Under the pieces are notes generated by a model. It ran no database searches. It worked only from the letters and a program-made list of their open reading frames with translations, and was not told where the DNA came from. Source: JAXGRD01 sp040766105 (GTDB lineage Bacteria > Bacillota > Clostridia > Peptostreptococcales > Anaerovoracaceae). Taken from it: 64,000 nucleotides of DNA. The stretch is from the NCBI GenBank assembly GCA_040766105.1, contig JAXGRD010000001.1:542047-606046 (forward strand), read 5' to 3'. Each line of letters starts with the position of its first letter. Within the stretch, counting starts at the first letter, position 1. The position numbers were made by a program, and so were the translations under genes. Of the stretch, positions 61,675 to 64,000 are shown piece by piece.

Positions 61675-62387
61675 CGGTTTTGGTTTTAGTGTTTCTTGGT
61701 ATGTCATTTGTCATGGGAAGATTGCTATTTTGGATTGATAACACAAAATTTATCAATAATACTTCTAGAAAGCTGATGGATGTTATCCCGTGGGACTATG
61801 GCGAAATAAAGGCCTCGGTTGTAGGTGTTTTTTACTACATTACACCGGCGGTATTTATGGCGGCAGTGAGTATTCCCATAGGATACAATATTTTTCCATA
61901 TTTTTTAATAAAAATAGAATATCTTCCCTACATTCTCATCACAATTCTTGGGGAATTGAGCATGATTACCATGCTATCCGGCTGTTTGACGCTGTTTTCG
62001 GAAAAAGTGAATTGGCAATCTGAAATAGGCAATATTTCTTGGATACAAAGCATTCAAAATCGAAACCCTGCTGTGGTACTCTTTGTTCCATTGATTGCCG
62101 CTTTCTTTGAAGAAACCTTTTTTCGGGGAACAATATTCATGATTCTCTACTTGGAATTCCCCGAAACAGGACCTGTGTTTCCCATTATTGTTACCGCTGC
62201 ATTGTTTTCTTTCGAGCAAGTGTTGTTTACCGGCAACAAAAGCCAAGGGCTGAGTATGATTCTAGGATCTGTTGGAATCAGTGTTGTTGCCTGTCTCTCT
62301 ATTCTCTATACCGGAAGTATTCTTCCTTGTGTGTTGGCACATCAATTCTTCTTGGTATTTTACTTCGGTAAGTTTAAGTATTATTGA
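61662..62387 (+). CDS. Second CPBP-like membrane protein, degenerate active site
   Basis: A 241-residue membrane protein related to the preceding gene. EETFFR is intact, but the histidine of motif 2 is Gln (FSFEQ) and the Asn of motif 3 is replaced (HQFFL). It may be a non-catalytic partner or an immunity protein rather than a protease. ATG 61620 is also in frame; 61662 has GGGGCGG upstream. It overlaps the previous gene by 13 bases and the convergent surface gene by 7. Confidence 0.78.
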   Translation: MYKLAVLVLVFLGMSFVMGRLLFWIDNTKFINNTSRKLMDVIPWDYGEIKASVVGVFYYITPAVFMAAVSIPIGYNIFPYFLIKIEYLPYILITILGELSMITMLSGCLTLFSEKVNWQSEIGNISWIQSIQNRNPAVVLFVPLIAAFFEETFFRGTIFMILYLEFPETGPVFPIIVTAALFSFEQVLFTGNKSQGLSMILGSVGISVVACLSILYTGSILPCVLAHQFFLVFYFGKFKYY

Positions 62388-63910
62388 TGGAGTCTCTTCC
62401 CGGTAAAGACCAGAACAGTAGCAGATGCAAGCACGAGGAACAAATATCCGGTGGCATTTCCCTCGTCCCCTGTCCTTGGAGAGGTTCCCTTGGAAACTGT
62501 CCCGGGAGCAGTTGGCTCTGTCGGCTTCGACGGTTCCGCAACGGTGGGTTCGGACTGTGGTTCCATATAGGTGTTAACAATCTCAAATTTATTTACGTTA
62601 CTTCCTGCTTCCGTGTGATCTACAATGGTCGTTTTATATTGGTTAAACGCAGATAATTGTTTGATGGTGTAGTTATATGGCTTCCCGTTTTCGTCCAAGA
62701 AGGGAAGATGCGTCCATAGGTAGGAATTCCCCATGGCCTTCGTGATGGTAATGGCATCCCCAAAGGCTACGCCGTTTTGATATAATTGCACCTTAGTGTC
62801 GGAATCTGCCAAGGGACCGCCATTCCAAATGACCTTTGCCTGCACGCATTTGTATTCTGCCGTAAAGTTGGCATCCAAATAGTATGATTGCCCTGCCAGA
62901 ACTGCATTCTTCCCGTCCACGGGCGGTCCGTAGAAAGAGAAGAGATAAGAGCTATTTGCAGGCATGTAGGGGATATTGATGATGAGTTGAGTCTCGGTAA
63001 ATGTATACTCCGGAGCAGTATTCAGCAGCTGGTATGTTTCAGCATATCCGGTGACAGATTCATAAAAATCTTGGCCTGTTCGCCACCCATACACGGTGTC
63101 ACCAAGATAAAAGGTAAGTGTTTCGGGTTTGGGTTTCCACTGAGAATCGGTAAAGTTAATGACCACTTTTCCATTGCGGATTTCATAGTCTGTAGAGACG
63201 GGCATTCTCCAATATAAGTTGGAACCGTCATCGATCCAATGTTGTACTTCAAATCTTCCCACATTTGTTGGAAATGCCGCTTTTTTCACCTTTGAAAGGT
63301 AGTTCTCGTTAGGGAAATTTTCCGTCAAATAGTTGATGAATGATTTTGCATACCAGTGAAGCTCACAGGGCTTGGTAGAAATATCCCCATTGACTGTAGG
63401 AACGTTGTAATTATTGGTAAATACCACTGTAGTGGTTTGGTCTGCTACCATATTTACATTGGCAGTTAAGCTTTTTTGTGGGTCTGAATCGTTTACCGAA
63501 ACCGTTGTATCAATGTAATTTGCGTAGGTAGGGGTGGCCTGGGTCACCATATATGTCCCATCGGCAAGTCCTGAAATGGTTGCGGTTTCATTTGCACACA
63601 ATTCAAACTGCCCCGATGCAGGCAAAGGGGTATCCGCTAAGACAACAGTAGCCCCCTTGGTAATGGTATATGTTCCGCTTAGCGTGCCGCTCGTCGCAGA
63701 AATTGTATATGTGTATTTACATGAACTTCTGGGAATGCCGCTGCTGTCCGGAACAATATCGTTTATGACCAGTGTCCCCTCGGCTTTCATGGAAGCCTTC
63801 GGTTCCGGTACGGTTGTATCTTTCGCAAAGACGTTGGCAGTACTCACAGACATGCCTGCAACCATAAACAATGCAAGCACAAATAATAATAGTCCTCTAA
63901 TCCTTTTCAT
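62381..63910 (-). CDS. Cna-B-containing sortase-anchored surface protein
   Basis: A 509-residue exported protein. ATG 63910 follows AAGGAGGGG; the longer frame from 63955 lies in the leader. A signal peptide (RGLLLFVLALFMVAGMSVSTANVFA) is followed by an Ig-like domain at about 45-175 (EGTLVINDIVPDSSGIPRSS; TYMVTQATPTYANYI), a central adhesin-like region, and a Cna-B type domain at about 375-455 (AKVIWNGGPLADSDTKVQLYQNG; NGKPYNYTIKQL). The sorting signal SPRTGD begins at residue 477, then a hydrophobic helix and GKRLHQ. Probably an adhesin or pilus-like shaft protein. Confidence 0.86.
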   Translation of the reverse strand: MKRIRGLLLFVLALFMVAGMSVSTANVFAKDTTVPEPKASMKAEGTLVINDIVPDSSGIPRSSCKYTYTISATSGTLSGTYTITKGATVVLADTPLPASGQFELCANETATISGLADGTYMVTQATPTYANYIDTTVSVNDSDPQKSLTANVNMVADQTTTVVFTNNYNVPTVNGDISTKPCELHWYAKSFINYLTENFPNENYLSKVKKAAFPTNVGRFEVQHWIDDGSNLYWRMPVSTDYEIRNGKVVINFTDSQWKPKPETLTFYLGDTVYGWRTGQDFYESVTGYAETYQLLNTAPEYTFTETQLIINIPYMPANSSYLFSFYGPPVDGKNAVLAGQSYYLDANFTAEYKCVQAKVIWNGGPLADSDTKVQLYQNGVAFGDAITITKAMGNSYLWTHLPFLDENGKPYNYTIKQLSAFNQYKTTIVDHTEAGSNVNKFEIVNTYMEPQSEPTVAEPSKPTEPTAPGTVSKGTSPRTGDEGNATGYLFLVLASATVLVFTGKRLHQ

Positions 63911-63958
63911 TTTCCCCTCCTTGTTGCTGCATATATCAAATGCAATATGTACCATATT

Positions 63959-63987
63959 AGTATAGGCGTATGATAACTATTTGTCAA
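63959..63987 (-). promoter_or_regulatory. Promoter of the Cna-B surface protein gene
   Basis: On the minus strand, TTGACA (63987-63982), 17-base spacer, TATACT (63964-63959). Confidence 0.85.
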
Positions 63988-64000
63988 TATATTTATTGCT

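Overview
The window reads as a chromosomal segment of an anaerobic, low-to-moderate GC Bacillota, most likely class Clostridia. This rests on a glycyl-radical enzyme with its activase, a FabK-type fatty acid synthesis operon, AddB rather than RecB, a biotin-sodium-pump decarboxylase beta subunit, sortase-sorted surface proteins, strong AAGGAGG ribosome sites and sigma-A promoters with 17-base spacers. No rRNA, tRNA or CRISPR array was seen.

Layout. 1-8792: glycyl-radical enzyme (cut by the window edge), its activase and an NhaC antiporter; small MarR, GNAT, flavin-binding and HxlR genes; an amidohydrolase / aminotransferase / PhzF operon. 8907-15514: amino-acid permease, a convergent AraC regulator with a glycosidase-like tail, an XpaC/TelA pair and exonuclease III. 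15564-20001 (minus): transporter, HD protein, LarE, phosphohexomutase, NnrE. 20117-23961: late cobalamin genes (cobU, cobS, cobU-like, cobC) facing a birA-bioY operon with a BirA-type operator. 24191-31626: CBS membrane protein, secA, prfB with a programmed frameshift, tex. 31752-37289: sodium-pump beta subunit, two mosaic surface-protein paralogs, and two uncharacterised genes. 37343-38893: a decayed ISLre2-type element with intact 9-bp target duplications. 38975-42597: acyl-CoA ligase, HAD phosphatase, O-antigen-ligase-like protein. 42656-48464: fabK-fabD-fabG-fabF-fabZ followed by one ORF that fuses a MarR (FabT-like) domain to a FabK-like flavin barrel, then addB. 51862-52821: a third surface paralog.

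The most notable system is 53041-62387: a thiazole/oxazole-modified peptide (TOMM, streptolysin S-like) cluster. A 38-residue precursor not called by routine ORF lists (53130-53246) has a SagA-like leader ending LAPGG and a short Cys/Thr core. It is followed by a SPASM-type radical SAM enzyme, a B12-binding radical SAM enzyme, an ABC exporter, a SagB dehydrogenase, a SagC/E1-like protein, a YcaO cyclodehydratase ending in PxPxP, and two CPBP membrane proteases. The two radical SAM enzymes on a SagA-type chassis suggest a product beyond simple azoles. The window ends with a Cna-B-containing surface protein on the minus strand.

Functional links (inference): the MarR-FabK-like fusion is a good candidate repressor for the TTTGAT-A-ATCAAA palindrome overlapping the fabK start of transcription. 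The four surface proteins share an atypical (T/S)P(K/R)TGD sorting signal. The cobalamin genes could help supply the B12-dependent radical SAM enzyme.
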